A DNA stretch of 64,000 nt from UBA7330 sp043554545 (lineage in GTDB: Bacteria; Bacteroidota; Bacteroidia; Cytophagales; Cyclobacteriaceae), in contig CP121337.1 of assembly GCA_043554545.1 (NCBI GenBank), forward strand, positions 3,720,001 through 3,784,000, given 5' to 3'. The notes under the pieces were generated by a model. The model worked only from the letters and a program-made list of their open reading frames with translations, was not told the origin of the DNA and ran no database searches. Below, piece by piece: positions 1 through 8,958 of the stretch. How positions within the stretch are numbered: the first letter of the stretch is position 1; every line of letters starts with the position of its first letter. A program made the translations under genes and the position numbers.

Positions 1-2
1 TG

Positions 3-95
3 TACCTAAGGCTAAAGATAGATATTATCCAGAAGTTAAAATCTGTAGCTAACACCGCATTTGAAGTAGGGGAATATGCCTTGATGCTTAATTAG
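3..95 (+). CDS. 3' end of an unidentified gene (partial)
   Basis: The frame beginning at base 3 stays open for 30 codons and ends with TAG at 93-95; it reads like a normal protein C-terminus with helical, charged character. It is cut by the window edge, so no family can be named. A competing frame (2-52) is also open to the edge but shorter. A small AT-rich inverted repeat (AATTAG / CTAATT, 90-106) overlaps the stop. From 107 to 317 I see no further gene. Confidence 0.35.
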   Translation, partial: YLRLKIDIIQKLKSVANTAFEVGEYALMLN

Positions 96-274
96 CAAAA
101 CTAATTTTAGTGTAAATATTTTAGTTGATTATGTTAATAAATCATAACTAACCTTACATAATAACAATTTTGAGAACTAAATATCAGGTAAACCGTTCTA
201 TAACCATCGAAATTTATTTTAAGGTTTGATCTGCAATTCAGTTCCTGGCATCCTAAACACTTTACTGAAATTGG

Positions 275-282
275 TATATTTG
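275..282 (+). promoter_or_regulatory. possible -7 box (TATATTTG) for the M16 protease gene
   Basis: TATATTTG matches the Bacteroidota -7 consensus TAnnTTTG and lies 35 bases before the protease start. No clear -33 TTTG stands at the usual distance, so this is a weak call. Confidence 0.3.
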
Positions 283-317
283 ATCAACGGGAAAAATTTA
301 AAATCAATGTCATTCAT

Positions 318-3179
318 ATGAAAAAGCTGCTACTCCTCTGTCTAACAATCGCCATTGCCGTATCCACTCAAGCGCAAACAAAGCTTGTTGAAAAAGTAAC
401 CAGGAAAGGAGATGAACTCGTTATTCCCTATGAAAAATACGTATTGGATAATGGTCTGACATTAATCATTCACGAGGACCATTCAGACCCATTGGTTCAT
501 GTAGATGTAACTTATCATGTAGGTTCTGCCAGAGAGGAACTCAATAAATCAGGATTTGCTCATTTTTTTGAGCACATGATGTTTCAAGGATCTGATCACG
601 TAGCAGATGAGGAGCACTTCAAGATTGTAACAGAGTCAGGAGGAACATTGAATGGCTCCACCAACCGAGATCGCACCAATTATTATGAGACGGTTCCCAG
701 CAACCAATTGGAAACCATGCTATGGCTGGAAGCAGACCGGATGGGATTTTTCCTGGACGCGGTCACGCAGAAAAAATTCGAAGTGCAACGAGCCACCGTA
801 AAAAATGAAAAAGGACAGAACTACTTAAACCGACCCTATGGCATGTGGACAGAGAAAACCATGGCCGCAGTCTATCCTTTCGGGCACCCCTATTCCTGGA
901 GCACCATTGGGCTGCTAGAAGATCTTGACAGGGCTGACCTGGAAGATTTAAAAAACTTTTTCCTTCGATGGTATGGACCCAACAATGCTGCACTGACTAT
1001 TGGGGGGGATGTGGAGCCCAAAAAAGTAGTCGCGCTAGTTGAAAAATATTTTGGTAGCATTCCAAGAGGACCTAAGGTCGAGAAATTAGATCTTGACCCA
1101 CCAGTGATTCAGGAAGATCGTTACATTTCTCATGTGGATAATAACATACGGTTTCCAGCACTTATGTTTACCTACCCAACTATACCCAATTTACATAAAG
1201 ATGAGGCACCTCTTGATTGTCTGGCTGATATATTAGGCACAGGACAAAGCTCTTATTTCTTTAAAAAATTTGTGCTTACGCAGAAAGCCATTCAGGCATC
1301 CGTATTTCATCCGGCTGCTGAGCATTCTGGAGAATTCACCATGTTTGTCTTACCCTATCCCGGTCAAACACTTTCAGCATTTGAGACAGAAGTAGGTCAG
1401 ATTCTTGATGAGTTTGCTCAGAATGGAGTCACTGAAGATGACCTGACAAAATTCAAGGCAAATATGGAATCCAACACCATCAATGGCCTGGCAAGTGTAA
1501 GTGGAAAAGTTTCCCAATTGGCACGTTATCAATATGCCTTCGGTAATCCAAATCTGATCAATAAAGATTTACAACGTTACCTGGATATTACTGCCGAAGA
1601 TGTCATGCGGGTATTCAATAAATATATTTACAAAAAGCCTGGTGTGATTTTAAGTTATTTGCCTGATCAGGAAACAGCACCAGCAAAGCCTGATAATTTT
1701 GAAAAGCCAACAAATGGCAATAATCCTTACCCAAAGACTGACTATAGCGGACTTAACTATAAGAAACCTGAGAAAGAGTCTTTTGATCGAAGCATAAGGC
1801 CAACCTCCGGTCCTAGTCCTTTGGTGAAAGTTCCCGAATTTTGGAAAACCAATTTTGACAATGGGATTAAGGTTATAGGAACAAAGAGTGACGAAATTCC
1901 GACCATCGCCATCCAGTTGACCCTGGCAGGTGGCCACAAATTTGATGCTTATGAGCCCACAAAAAGTGGTTTAGCTCAAATTACGGCAGCTATGATGAAT
2001 GAATCTACCCAAAACTATTCTGCAGAAGCCATGCAGGAAGAATTACGTAAGATTGGGAGTAGCGTAAGTATCTACGCCAATAATAATTCAACCATTTTAA
2101 CCGTAAACACGCTCAAAAAGAACCTTGACAGAACCCTGGAACTGGTTGAGGAAAAGCTGTTAAGACCGGGTTTTCAAAAGCTAGATTTTGATCGGGTAAT
2201 CAAACAACAAATGGAAGGGATCATCGCCAATCAAAAAGATCCTTCAGCCATTGCTTCACAGGTCTTTAATAGACTTCTTTATGGGGATGAACATATATTC
2301 TCGGTTCCAACTGAAGGTATTGAAGAAACTGTTGGAAACATTACGTTAGAAGATATCGATGCTTTTTATGAAAAGTATTATTCTCCAAACCTTGGTGAGT
2401 TAGTAATTGTCGGGGATATCGAACAGAAGGAGATCCTTCCAAAATTAGGTTTCCTCAAAACGTGGAAAAACAAACAGGTAACCATACCTGATCTCCCAAA
2501 CTCCAAGCCTGGGGACAAGACAAAAGTATATTTGGTAGATAAAGCGGAAGCACCACAATCTCAGATACGCATCGGCTACATGACCGACCTTACTTACGAT
2601 GCAACCGGGGACTATTTTAAAACTTATCTGATGAATTATCCGCTGGGTGGCGCCTTCAATAGCCGCATCAACCTAAACTTACGTGAAGATAAAGGATGGA
2701 CCTACGGGGCCAGAAGTTACTTTAGCGCCTCCAAAGATCCTGGACCTTATGTTGCTTCTGCTGGTGTATTAGCCACTGCCACAGACAGTGCAGTCTTTGA
2801 ATTCGTAAAAGAAATATCGGATTACAGTGAAGATGGAATTACTGAAGACGAGCTTGATTTTATGAGGCGCTCCATTGGACAAAAGGATGCAAGAAGCTAC
2901 GAAACACCTGGACAAAAAGCAGGTTTCCTAAGACAAATTATCCACTATGATCTTGACAAGAGTTTTGTTGATGATCAGACGAAAATCATCAAGACAATTA
3001 CCCAAAAGGAAATCAATGGCCTTGCCAGGAAATATCTAGACAAAGAGAATATGTATATCCTGGTTGTCGGGGATGCTGCAAGCAACCGGTCTAAGCTGGA
3101 AAATCTTGGCTACGAGGTAGTTGACCTGGACCCTAAGGGTGAGGTGATCAGTGAAACTGTGATCCAAACAGATAAATAA
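318..3179 (+). CDS. M16 family zinc metalloprotease, two-domain
   Basis: This is a secreted or periplasmic peptidase of the insulinase/pitrilysin family. An N-terminal signal peptide (residues 1-20, ending in a Ala-Gln-Ala-Gln stretch) is followed by an active M16 half with the inverted zinc motif HFFEH at residues 82-86 and a downstream conserved Glu in EVQRATVKNE. The second half (about 510-940) repeats the fold without the zinc motif, as expected for the structural half. At 953 residues it has the usual size of fused two-half bacterial enzymes. It stands alone, converging on hslV. Substrate unknown; peptide degradation in the periplasm is the family-level inference. Confidence 0.93.
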   Translation: MKKLLLLCLTIAIAVSTQAQTKLVEKVTRKGDELVIPYEKYVLDNGLTLIIHEDHSDPLVHVDVTYHVGSAREELNKSGFAHFFEHMMFQGSDHVADEEHFKIVTESGGTLNGSTNRDRTNYYETVPSNQLETMLWLEADRMGFFLDAVTQKKFEVQRATVKNEKGQNYLNRPYGMWTEKTMAAVYPFGHPYSWSTIGLLEDLDRADLEDLKNFFLRWYGPNNAALTIGGDVEPKKVVALVEKYFGSIPRGPKVEKLDLDPPVIQEDRYISHVDNNIRFPALMFTYPTIPNLHKDEAPLDCLADILGTGQSSYFFKKFVLTQKAIQASVFHPAAEHSGEFTMFVLPYPGQTLSAFETEVGQILDEFAQNGVTEDDLTKFKANMESNTINGLASVSGKVSQLARYQYAFGNPNLINKDLQRYLDITAEDVMRVFNKYIYKKPGVILSYLPDQETAPAKPDNFEKPTNGNNPYPKTDYSGLNYKKPEKESFDRSIRPTSGPSPLVKVPEFWKTNFDNGIKVIGTKSDEIPTIAIQLTLAGGHKFDAYEPTKSGLAQITAAMMNESTQNYSAEAMQEELRKIGSSVSIYANNNSTILTVNTLKKNLDRTLELVEEKLLRPGFQKLDFDRVIKQQMEGIIANQKDPSAIASQVFNRLLYGDEHIFSVPTEGIEETVGNITLEDIDAFYEKYYSPNLGELVIVGDIEQKEILPKLGFLKTWKNKQVTIPDLPNSKPGDKTKVYLVDKAEAPQSQIRIGYMTDLTYDATGDYFKTYLMNYPLGGAFNSRINLNLREDKGWTYGARSYFSASKDPGPYVASAGVLATATDSAVFEFVKEISDYSEDGITEDELDFMRRSIGQKDARSYETPGQKAGFLRQIIHYDLDKSFVDDQTKIIKTITQKEINGLARKYLDKENMYILVVGDAASNRSKLENLGYEVVDLDPKGEVISETVIQTDK

Positions 3180-3199
3180 AATATACGAGAGAAGACTGT

Positions 3200-3748
3200 T
3201 TAGTCACTAATCGTCTCGACCACTAGGTTGTGGTTGGTGTAGATACAGATGTCTGCCGCAATATTCAGCCCTTCTGTAACCATCTCCTGAGCACTCAGGT
3301 TAGGTGCGTGCTTTTTCAATGCAGTAGCTGCTGCCTGGGCATACATGCTGCCTGAGCCAATCGCGGCAATTTCATTGTCCGGCTCCAAAACATCACCAGT
3401 GCCAGAGACGATGAGAATCTCCCCTTTATCAGCAACGATCATCATGGCTTCCAACTTTCTGAGATATCTGTCTGTTCTCCAGTCTTTTGCCAATTCTACC
3501 GCAGCCCTCTTCAGATTTCCTGAGTATGATCCAAGCTTTTCATCAAATCGCTCCAGCAAAGTAAATGCGTCGGCAGTTGACCCTGCAAAACCAGTTACAA
3601 TCTTACCGTCCTGAAGTTTTCGGATTTTTTTAACATTACTTTTGGCAACCGTATTTCCAAAGGTGGCCTGACCATCTGCTCCGATCGCCACCTGGCCATT
3701 GTGTTTAATGGCCAATACGGTGGTCGAACGAATTCTTTCTCTTCCCAT
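3200..3748 (-). CDS. hslV: ATP-dependent protease peptidase subunit HslV
   Basis: HslV is the proteasome-like peptidase subunit of HslVU (ClpQY), an N-terminal threonine hydrolase in the cytoplasm. The protein (182 residues) carries the characteristic Thr-Thr at residues 9-10 after a short propeptide, the GADGQATFGNT stretch, GFAGSTADAF, AKDWRTDR and IGSGSMYAQAAA, and ends near ICIYTN. Processing would expose Thr9 as nucleophile. It lies 8 bases downstream of pdhC on the same strand, so the two are probably co-transcribed. The ATPase partner hslU is not in this window. Confidence 0.97.
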   Translation of the reverse strand: MGRERIRSTTVLAIKHNGQVAIGADGQATFGNTVAKSNVKKIRKLQDGKIVTGFAGSTADAFTLLERFDEKLGSYSGNLKRAAVELAKDWRTDRYLRKLEAMMIVADKGEILIVSGTGDVLEPDNEIAAIGSGSMYAQAAATALKKHAPNLSAQEMVTEGLNIAADICIYTNHNLVVETISD

Positions 3749-3756
3749 ATCGATGA

Positions 3757-5424
3757 TTAAATAAGGATTCTAACTGGATCTTCCAGGAAGCCTTTGAGCG
3801 TTTGAAGGAAGGCTGCTCCAACAGCTCCATCCACTGCGCGGTGATCACATGAAAGCGTTACTTTCATGACATTACCCGGCTTCATCTCTCCATTTTTAAC
3901 GACTACTGTCTCTTTGATACCCCCCACAGCCAAAATACAGGCATCCGGTGGGTTGATAATTGCGGTGAATTCATCGATTCCAAACATACCCAAATTAGAA
4001 ACACTAAATGTGTTCCCAGTGTAGTGATCTGGTGTGAGTTTCTTATTTTTTGCTTTATCTGCAAGGTCTTTAACCTCCGCAGAGATATGTGAAAGCGTCT
4101 TGTTATCAGCAAACTTCACAACCGGAACAATCAATCCTTCTGGTAAGGCCATCGCCACTCCAATGTGTATGTGGTGATGTTTTACCATTTTATCTTCTTG
4201 CCATGATACATTTACATCAGGATGCTGCCTCAACGCAGCTGCACTTGCCTTCAATACCAGGTCGTTGAAAGAAATCTTTACAGGAGAAATTTCATTCATG
4301 CTTTTACGAGCAGCAATGGCATTGTCCATGTTGATCTCCATCGTCAGGTAAAAATGCGGCGCAGAGAACTTACTCTCACCCAATCTTCTGGCGATTGTTT
4401 TACGCATTTGTGTCACCGGAATATCCTCAGAACTTTCCTCTCCAACCACTTGAGGCAAGCTGATCACTTGCGCAGCTGGTTTGGACGCTGATTTCTCAGC
4501 AGCGGCGGGAGCAGCTTTTGCCGCCGAAGGCGTAAACGCTTCCACATCTTTCTTTATGATTCTTCCTCCATCTCCTGATCCGTTGACAGTAGCGATATCT
4601 ATGCCTTTTTCTTCAGCAAGCTTTTTGGCCAATGGAGAGGCTTTGATCCTTCCGTTGTCTGACGACTGCTCGGCTGGTGCTGGCTGACTCTGGGGAGTTG
4701 CTGTCGGAGCACTTGAAGCAGAAGATGTAGTTTTTTCTTCTTTTTTATCGGCTTTTTTATCGGTTTTAGACCCTGCGCTTTCTGCTTTAATCAAAGCTTC
4801 ATAATCAGCACCTTTTTCACCAATCACTGCAATCACCCCATCTACAGGGACAGTTCCTCCATCTTCCACAGCCGTGTAAAGTAATGTGCCTTCATCGTAT
4901 GCTTCCAGTTCCATGGTTGCTTTATCAGTCTCAACCTCCGCCAAAATGTCGCCGCTTGAAACACTATCACCAACCTTCTTCAACCAGGAGGCAATCACAC
5001 CTTCCTCCATTGTATCACTCATCTTAGGCATCTTCACCACAGTGGCATTGATGTCTGAGGTGTCAATTGCTTCTGAAGTAGATGCGGCATCCGCATCATC
5101 TGACTTCTCTTCTTTAGTTTCTTCTGATTTATCCTTGCTTCCTCCTCCACTTTCAATCTCCTTCTTCAATGCACTGATGTCCTCACCCTTTTCACCAATA
5201 ATGGCAATGACGCCGTCTACCGGGACAGTTTCTTTTTCTTGCACACCAATATGGAGCAACACACCGTCCTGATAGGACTCTAACTCCATGGTTGCTTTAT
5301 CCGTTTCTACCTCTGCCAATACATCACCTGAACTTATTTCATCTCCTTCTTTTTTCAACCATGATGCAATCACACCTTCTTCCATGGTGTCGCTCATCTT
5401 GGGCATTTTAATTACTTCGGCCAT
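3757..5424 (-). CDS. pdhC: pyruvate dehydrogenase E2, dihydrolipoyllysine acetyltransferase
   Basis: This is the acetyl-transferring core of the pyruvate dehydrogenase complex, making acetyl-CoA from lipoyl-bound acetyl groups. Two lipoyl domains are seen with ETDKATMELE motifs; the lipoylated lysines are K43 and K168. They are joined by acidic and Ala/Lys/Ser-rich linkers. A peripheral E3-binding domain follows at about 261-296, then the catalytic domain (335-555) with the active-site HRAVDG (H528, D532). The two lipoyl domains are nearly alike, suggesting duplication. E1 genes are not adjacent. Co-directional with hslV 8 bases downstream. Confidence 0.95.
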   Translation of the reverse strand: MAEVIKMPKMSDTMEEGVIASWLKKEGDEISSGDVLAEVETDKATMELESYQDGVLLHIGVQEKETVPVDGVIAIIGEKGEDISALKKEIESGGGSKDKSEETKEEKSDDADAASTSEAIDTSDINATVVKMPKMSDTMEEGVIASWLKKVGDSVSSGDILAEVETDKATMELEAYDEGTLLYTAVEDGGTVPVDGVIAVIGEKGADYEALIKAESAGSKTDKKADKKEEKTTSSASSAPTATPQSQPAPAEQSSDNGRIKASPLAKKLAEEKGIDIATVNGSGDGGRIIKKDVEAFTPSAAKAAPAAAEKSASKPAAQVISLPQVVGEESSEDIPVTQMRKTIARRLGESKFSAPHFYLTMEINMDNAIAARKSMNEISPVKISFNDLVLKASAAALRQHPDVNVSWQEDKMVKHHHIHIGVAMALPEGLIVPVVKFADNKTLSHISAEVKDLADKAKNKKLTPDHYTGNTFSVSNLGMFGIDEFTAIINPPDACILAVGGIKETVVVKNGEMKPGNVMKVTLSCDHRAVDGAVGAAFLQTLKGFLEDPVRILI

Positions 5425-5458
5425 TTCCCGGGAATATGTTTACGGTTAAGAATAAATT

Positions 5459-5466
5459 CAAAGTTA
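5459..5466 (-). promoter_or_regulatory. possible -7 box (TAACTTTG) for pdhC-hslV
   Basis: On the minus strand TAACTTTG fits TAnnTTTG and lies 35 bases before the pdhC start. No convincing -33 element was seen at the expected spacing. Confidence 0.3.
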
Positions 5467-5561
5467 ATCATCTGTGGCTTTTTTGGTAACATCTTTGATT
5501 CTATTAATTTGTCTATCTGTTTTAATTATCGAAAAATGTTGTTTTTATAGCCATATATAAG

Positions 5562-6518
5562 ATGCCAGCAAAACTAGTCAGGGACTACAAACGGCCCTTT
5601 TTTCTTTTCAATCAACACCTCGAGACGATTTACCCTGCAATTTTTAGAAAAGTTACTGGAATACCTTTACCAACAAAAGAAAAACTAAAAACTCCGGATA
5701 AAGATTTCCTGGAACTGGATTTTTATCAAAATAATCAAAAAAGATTGCTTATTCTTCAGCATGGTCTGGAGGGTGATAGTACCAGACCTTACATGTTAGG
5801 GATGATCCGTGCATTTCTTAACGACCAGTATGACGTATGTTCCTGGAATTTCAGAGGCTGCGGGAAAGAAATGAATAAACAACCCTATTTCTATCACAGC
5901 GGAGCCACTCACGATCTGGAAGTGGTTGTGGAGCGTTTTATAAAACATTATGACGACATTACGCTTATTGGGTTTAGCCTTGGAGGTAATCTAACCCTTA
6001 AGTATTTAGGTGAAGAAAACAGGCCAAAACAGGTCAAGAGAGCGGTGACTTTTTCAGTCCCTCTAGATCTTTCCGCAGGGTCAGATACTCTTTCCTCACC
6101 TAATTGCTACATTTATGAAAAGAGGTTCCTCAACATGTTGAGTAATAAAATCCGACGAAAAGCTGAATTAATGCCCAATCACCTGGATGCTTCACTGCTT
6201 GCAAAGATCAAGACGGTTCGTGATTTTGACGATTACTACACTGGACCACTTCATGGATATAAAGACGCTGCAGATTACTACCAACAATGCTCTTCCCGCA
6301 ATTTTCTGGACAGCATCAAGATTCCAACACTTATTGTAAATGCTTTAAACGATCCATTTCTATCTAAAGAATCGCTGGATCATGGCCTCACTAGCGACTT
6401 AAAAAATGTCTTTTTCGAAACTTCTGTCGCAGGCGGGCATGTGGGATTTACCAGTTTGAACAAAGAAAATTTATTTTGGTCCGAAAGGAGAGCGTTGAAT
6501 TTTTGTCGTAATCACTGA
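5562..6518 (+). CDS. alpha/beta hydrolase, YheT-like
   Basis: Predicted serine hydrolase of the YheT/EMB8 family (318 residues). The nucleophile elbow GFSLGGN places Ser139; the oxyanion region QHGLEG lies at 66-71, and the likely acid and base are D264 (NALNDPF) and H293 (GGHVGF). The opening segment, with NQHLETIYPAIFR, is typical of this family, in which the N-terminus reads like a hydrolase of long-chain esters. No signal peptide. It is divergent from pdhC and followed by the SRAP gene after 32 bases. Substrate unknown. Confidence 0.88.
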   Translation: MPAKLVRDYKRPFFLFNQHLETIYPAIFRKVTGIPLPTKEKLKTPDKDFLELDFYQNNQKRLLILQHGLEGDSTRPYMLGMIRAFLNDQYDVCSWNFRGCGKEMNKQPYFYHSGATHDLEVVVERFIKHYDDITLIGFSLGGNLTLKYLGEENRPKQVKRAVTFSVPLDLSAGSDTLSSPNCYIYEKRFLNMLSNKIRRKAELMPNHLDASLLAKIKTVRDFDDYYTGPLHGYKDAADYYQQCSSRNFLDSIKIPTLIVNALNDPFLSKESLDHGLTSDLKNVFFETSVAGGHVGFTSLNKENLFWSERRALNFCRNH

Positions 6519-6550
6519 AAATCCTGATGGCATGATTAACTTTCAGGTTC

Positions 6551-7249
6551 ATGTGCGATAGATACACCATATCCGCTTCTCAGGAGGTGATGAAGAATAT
6601 TTTTGGCATCGAACAACTCGATGAATACGAAGTGAACTTTAACTCGGGCCCAACTCAGGAGGTCCCTGTTCTGCTAAGTAATAACCCGAAGACCGTTCAA
6701 AATATGACCTGGGGATTGATCTCCAAATGGTCAAACAACAAAAGCATTAGCCCCAAGCTCTTCAACCTGCCAATAGTTCATGCTACAGAAAAGAAAATGT
6801 ATCAGCATGGATTAAAAGAAAACAGGTGTTTGATCCTTGCAGATGGCTTTTATGTCTGGAAACAAATTGGCAAGACTAAAAGCGTGCCTTACTATTTCTT
6901 TTTACCTGAAAGAAAGCCTTTCGGCATAGCAGCACTCTGGGAATCATACGAAGATATGGACGGTAAGACTGCTCATACTTGTATTATGCTGACTCGGGAA
7001 GCTACTACCGAAGTATCCGCATATCAGGAAGATATGCCGCTGGTCTTACAGGGAGATTTAATGGATAATTGGCTGAATCATAAATTTGAAATCCTGGAAC
7101 ATTCAGACTCATTTATCCAGCCTGATGTTGAAAAATTTAAGTTCCACTCGGTATCTCCGCTAATCTCCAGCCTCAACAACAACCATGAAGGCCTCATCAA
7201 AGCGGCTTCACCTTCAGATCAACATGGGAATTATACCTTGTTTAATTGA
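6551..7249 (+). CDS. SRAP family protein (YedK/HMCES-like) with altered active site
   Basis: SRAP proteins use Cys2 to cross-link to abasic sites in single-stranded DNA. Here Met-Cys-Asp-Arg opens the protein, so Cys2 is kept, and WGLI, ADGF and the MPLVL stretch align with YedK. The other residues known to act in E. coli YedK (Asn75, Glu105, His160) appear replaced: the INAR-type segment reads IVHATEK (75-81), the GFxEW motif reads GFYVW with Val102, and the HDRxP histidine is Gln159. The fold is clear; normal chemistry is doubtful. Length 232 is usual. It may be a divergent paralogue with a DNA-binding or changed role. Confidence 0.85.
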   Translation: MCDRYTISASQEVMKNIFGIEQLDEYEVNFNSGPTQEVPVLLSNNPKTVQNMTWGLISKWSNNKSISPKLFNLPIVHATEKKMYQHGLKENRCLILADGFYVWKQIGKTKSVPYYFFLPERKPFGIAALWESYEDMDGKTAHTCIMLTREATTEVSAYQEDMPLVLQGDLMDNWLNHKFEILEHSDSFIQPDVEKFKFHSVSPLISSLNNNHEGLIKAASPSDQHGNYTLFN

Positions 7250-7357
7250 GCTACTTATTAAAAAGGCCAATTCGTATATCATTATCTCTCCAATATTTCC
7301 TATTTTCGTTTTATCGGGTTTTTCGGTAAAGCCCCTCTCAATTCAAAGTAAACAACC

Positions 7358-8365
7358 ATGTACAATACCCGAATTACTGGAATAGGTCACTATGTGCCTG
7401 ATCGTGTCGTAACAAATAATGATCTTGCCGAATTTATGGAAACCTCAGACGAGTGGATTCAGGAGCGTACCGGGATTAAAGAACGCAGATGGATCGATCC
7501 TAAAACAGGCGATATGCCCTCTACCATGGGCACCAAGGCTGCAAGGATAGCCATCAAAAATGCTGGACTGGAGCCAAAAGATATTGATTTTATTGTTTTT
7601 GCTACTTTAAGCCCGGACTACTACTTTCCTGGTCCAGGTGTTCAGGTGCAAGATCAATTGGGTATCGGTGAAATAGGAGCTTTGGACGTTAGGAATCAAT
7701 GTTCCGGATTCCTTTATGGGCTCTCTGTGGCTGATCAATTCATCAAGACCGGCATGTATAAAAACATTCTACTCATTGGGTCTGAATATCACTCTGGTGG
7801 ACTGGAAAAATCTACCAGAGGTAGAGGAGTAACAGTAATATTTGGTGATGGAGCCGGAGCTGTGGTCCTTTCGAGATCTGAGGAAGCCGGAAAGGGTATA
7901 CTAAGTACTCATTTGCACTCCGAAGGTAAACACGCTAAAGAACTGGCACTCATCGGCCCCGCCACCAATAGATGGGTAGACACCATCATGGAAGAGGCAA
8001 ATCCGGAAGACACTAGTTATTACCCATACATGAATGGTAATTTCGTCTTCAAACACGCAGTTACCCGTTTCCAGGAAGTCATCTTTGAAGCCTTACAAAA
8101 GAATGAGATAGATAAGGAACAAATAGATATGCTCATACCTCATCAAGCCAACTTGAGGATAAGTCAGTTTGTACAAAAAAAGTTAGGCCTTAGTGATGAT
8201 AAGGTATATAATAATATCATGAGGTATGGCAATACAACAGCTGCCTCAATTCCAATCGCCCTGAGTGAAGCGCATTTAGAAGGAAAAATTAAGTCTGGTG
8301 ATCTTGTGTGCCTTGCAGCATTTGGTAGTGGGTTTACCTGGGCGTCTGCATTGATCAAGTGGTGA
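7358..8365 (+). CDS. 3-oxoacyl-ACP synthase III (FabH-like ketosynthase)
   Basis: Thiolase-fold condensing enzyme of the FabH family (335 residues) that condenses an acyl-CoA with malonyl-ACP. The catalytic triad is visible: C115 in NQCSGFLYG, H262 in IPHQAN and N292 in RYGNTTAAS. The stretch SPDYYFPGPG is seen in Bacteroidota FabH paralogues, so it may not be the main initiation enzyme. Its TGA stop overlaps the ATG of the next gene by one base (TGATG), and that gene overlaps the following one, giving a three-gene translationally coupled cassette. Confidence 0.93.
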   Translation: MYNTRITGIGHYVPDRVVTNNDLAEFMETSDEWIQERTGIKERRWIDPKTGDMPSTMGTKAARIAIKNAGLEPKDIDFIVFATLSPDYYFPGPGVQVQDQLGIGEIGALDVRNQCSGFLYGLSVADQFIKTGMYKNILLIGSEYHSGGLEKSTRGRGVTVIFGDGAGAVVLSRSEEAGKGILSTHLHSEGKHAKELALIGPATNRWVDTIMEEANPEDTSYYPYMNGNFVFKHAVTRFQEVIFEALQKNEIDKEQIDMLIPHQANLRISQFVQKKLGLSDDKVYNNIMRYGNTTAASIPIALSEAHLEGKIKSGDLVCLAAFGSGFTWASALIKW

Positions 8366-8958
8366 TGGACCATCCTACACAGGAAGAACTAGCCATTTTA
8401 AAAGATCAGCGTTTTCTGATTGTCAAACAGACCCTTTCAGAAAAGGTCATAAGCCAACTGGCTGTTATCGAACGGATGATCCATCAGGAGATAAAATCAT
8501 CAAATTTTGATTTCCCGGCAAACACATTCCTTCGCTCAGGCAAAATTTCTAAAGGAGAGAACTACCGTAGCCTTCCCTACTTTTTACTGGATTATCCTCG
8601 CTTATTTACCAAAACAGATGCTTTTGCATTCCGAACGATGTTGTGGTGGGGTCATGAATTTAGCTGCACATTACATCTGGCAGGAAAACCTCTGGATATG
8701 GTACGAAAAAGGCTGACGCCTCGTTTAATCAAAGAAAAGGACATTTATTTTTGCATGAACGACAACCCCTGGGAGTATCATTTTGAGTCATCCAACTATC
8801 AAAAGATTGATACATTAAAGTCCAAAGACATCGAAAACCATATCAATAAATATGATTTTGTCAAGATTAGCGATAAGGTTCCCCTGGAAAAGTGGGATCA
8901 TTTTGGTGATTTTTCGTTAATAACTTTAAAACGATTTCTAAAGTTGCTTAATTCATGA
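8365..8958 (+). CDS. conserved-looking protein of unknown function
   Basis: I do not recognise a family. The protein (197 residues from ATG 8365) is soluble with no signal peptide or membrane segment. It is rich in aromatic residues (LWWGHEF, NPWEYHF, KWDHFGDF) and has mixed helical segments. The frame opens at GTG 8359, but ATG 8365 is preferred because it forms the TGATG overlap with the ketosynthase stop. Its own stop overlaps the start of the next gene (ATGA). The coupling suggests a role beside the ketosynthase, but that is inference only. Confidence 0.8.
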   Translation: MDHPTQEELAILKDQRFLIVKQTLSEKVISQLAVIERMIHQEIKSSNFDFPANTFLRSGKISKGENYRSLPYFLLDYPRLFTKTDAFAFRTMLWWGHEFSCTLHLAGKPLDMVRKRLTPRLIKEKDIYFCMNDNPWEYHFESSNYQKIDTLKSKDIENHINKYDFVKISDKVPLEKWDHFGDFSLITLKRFLKLLNS

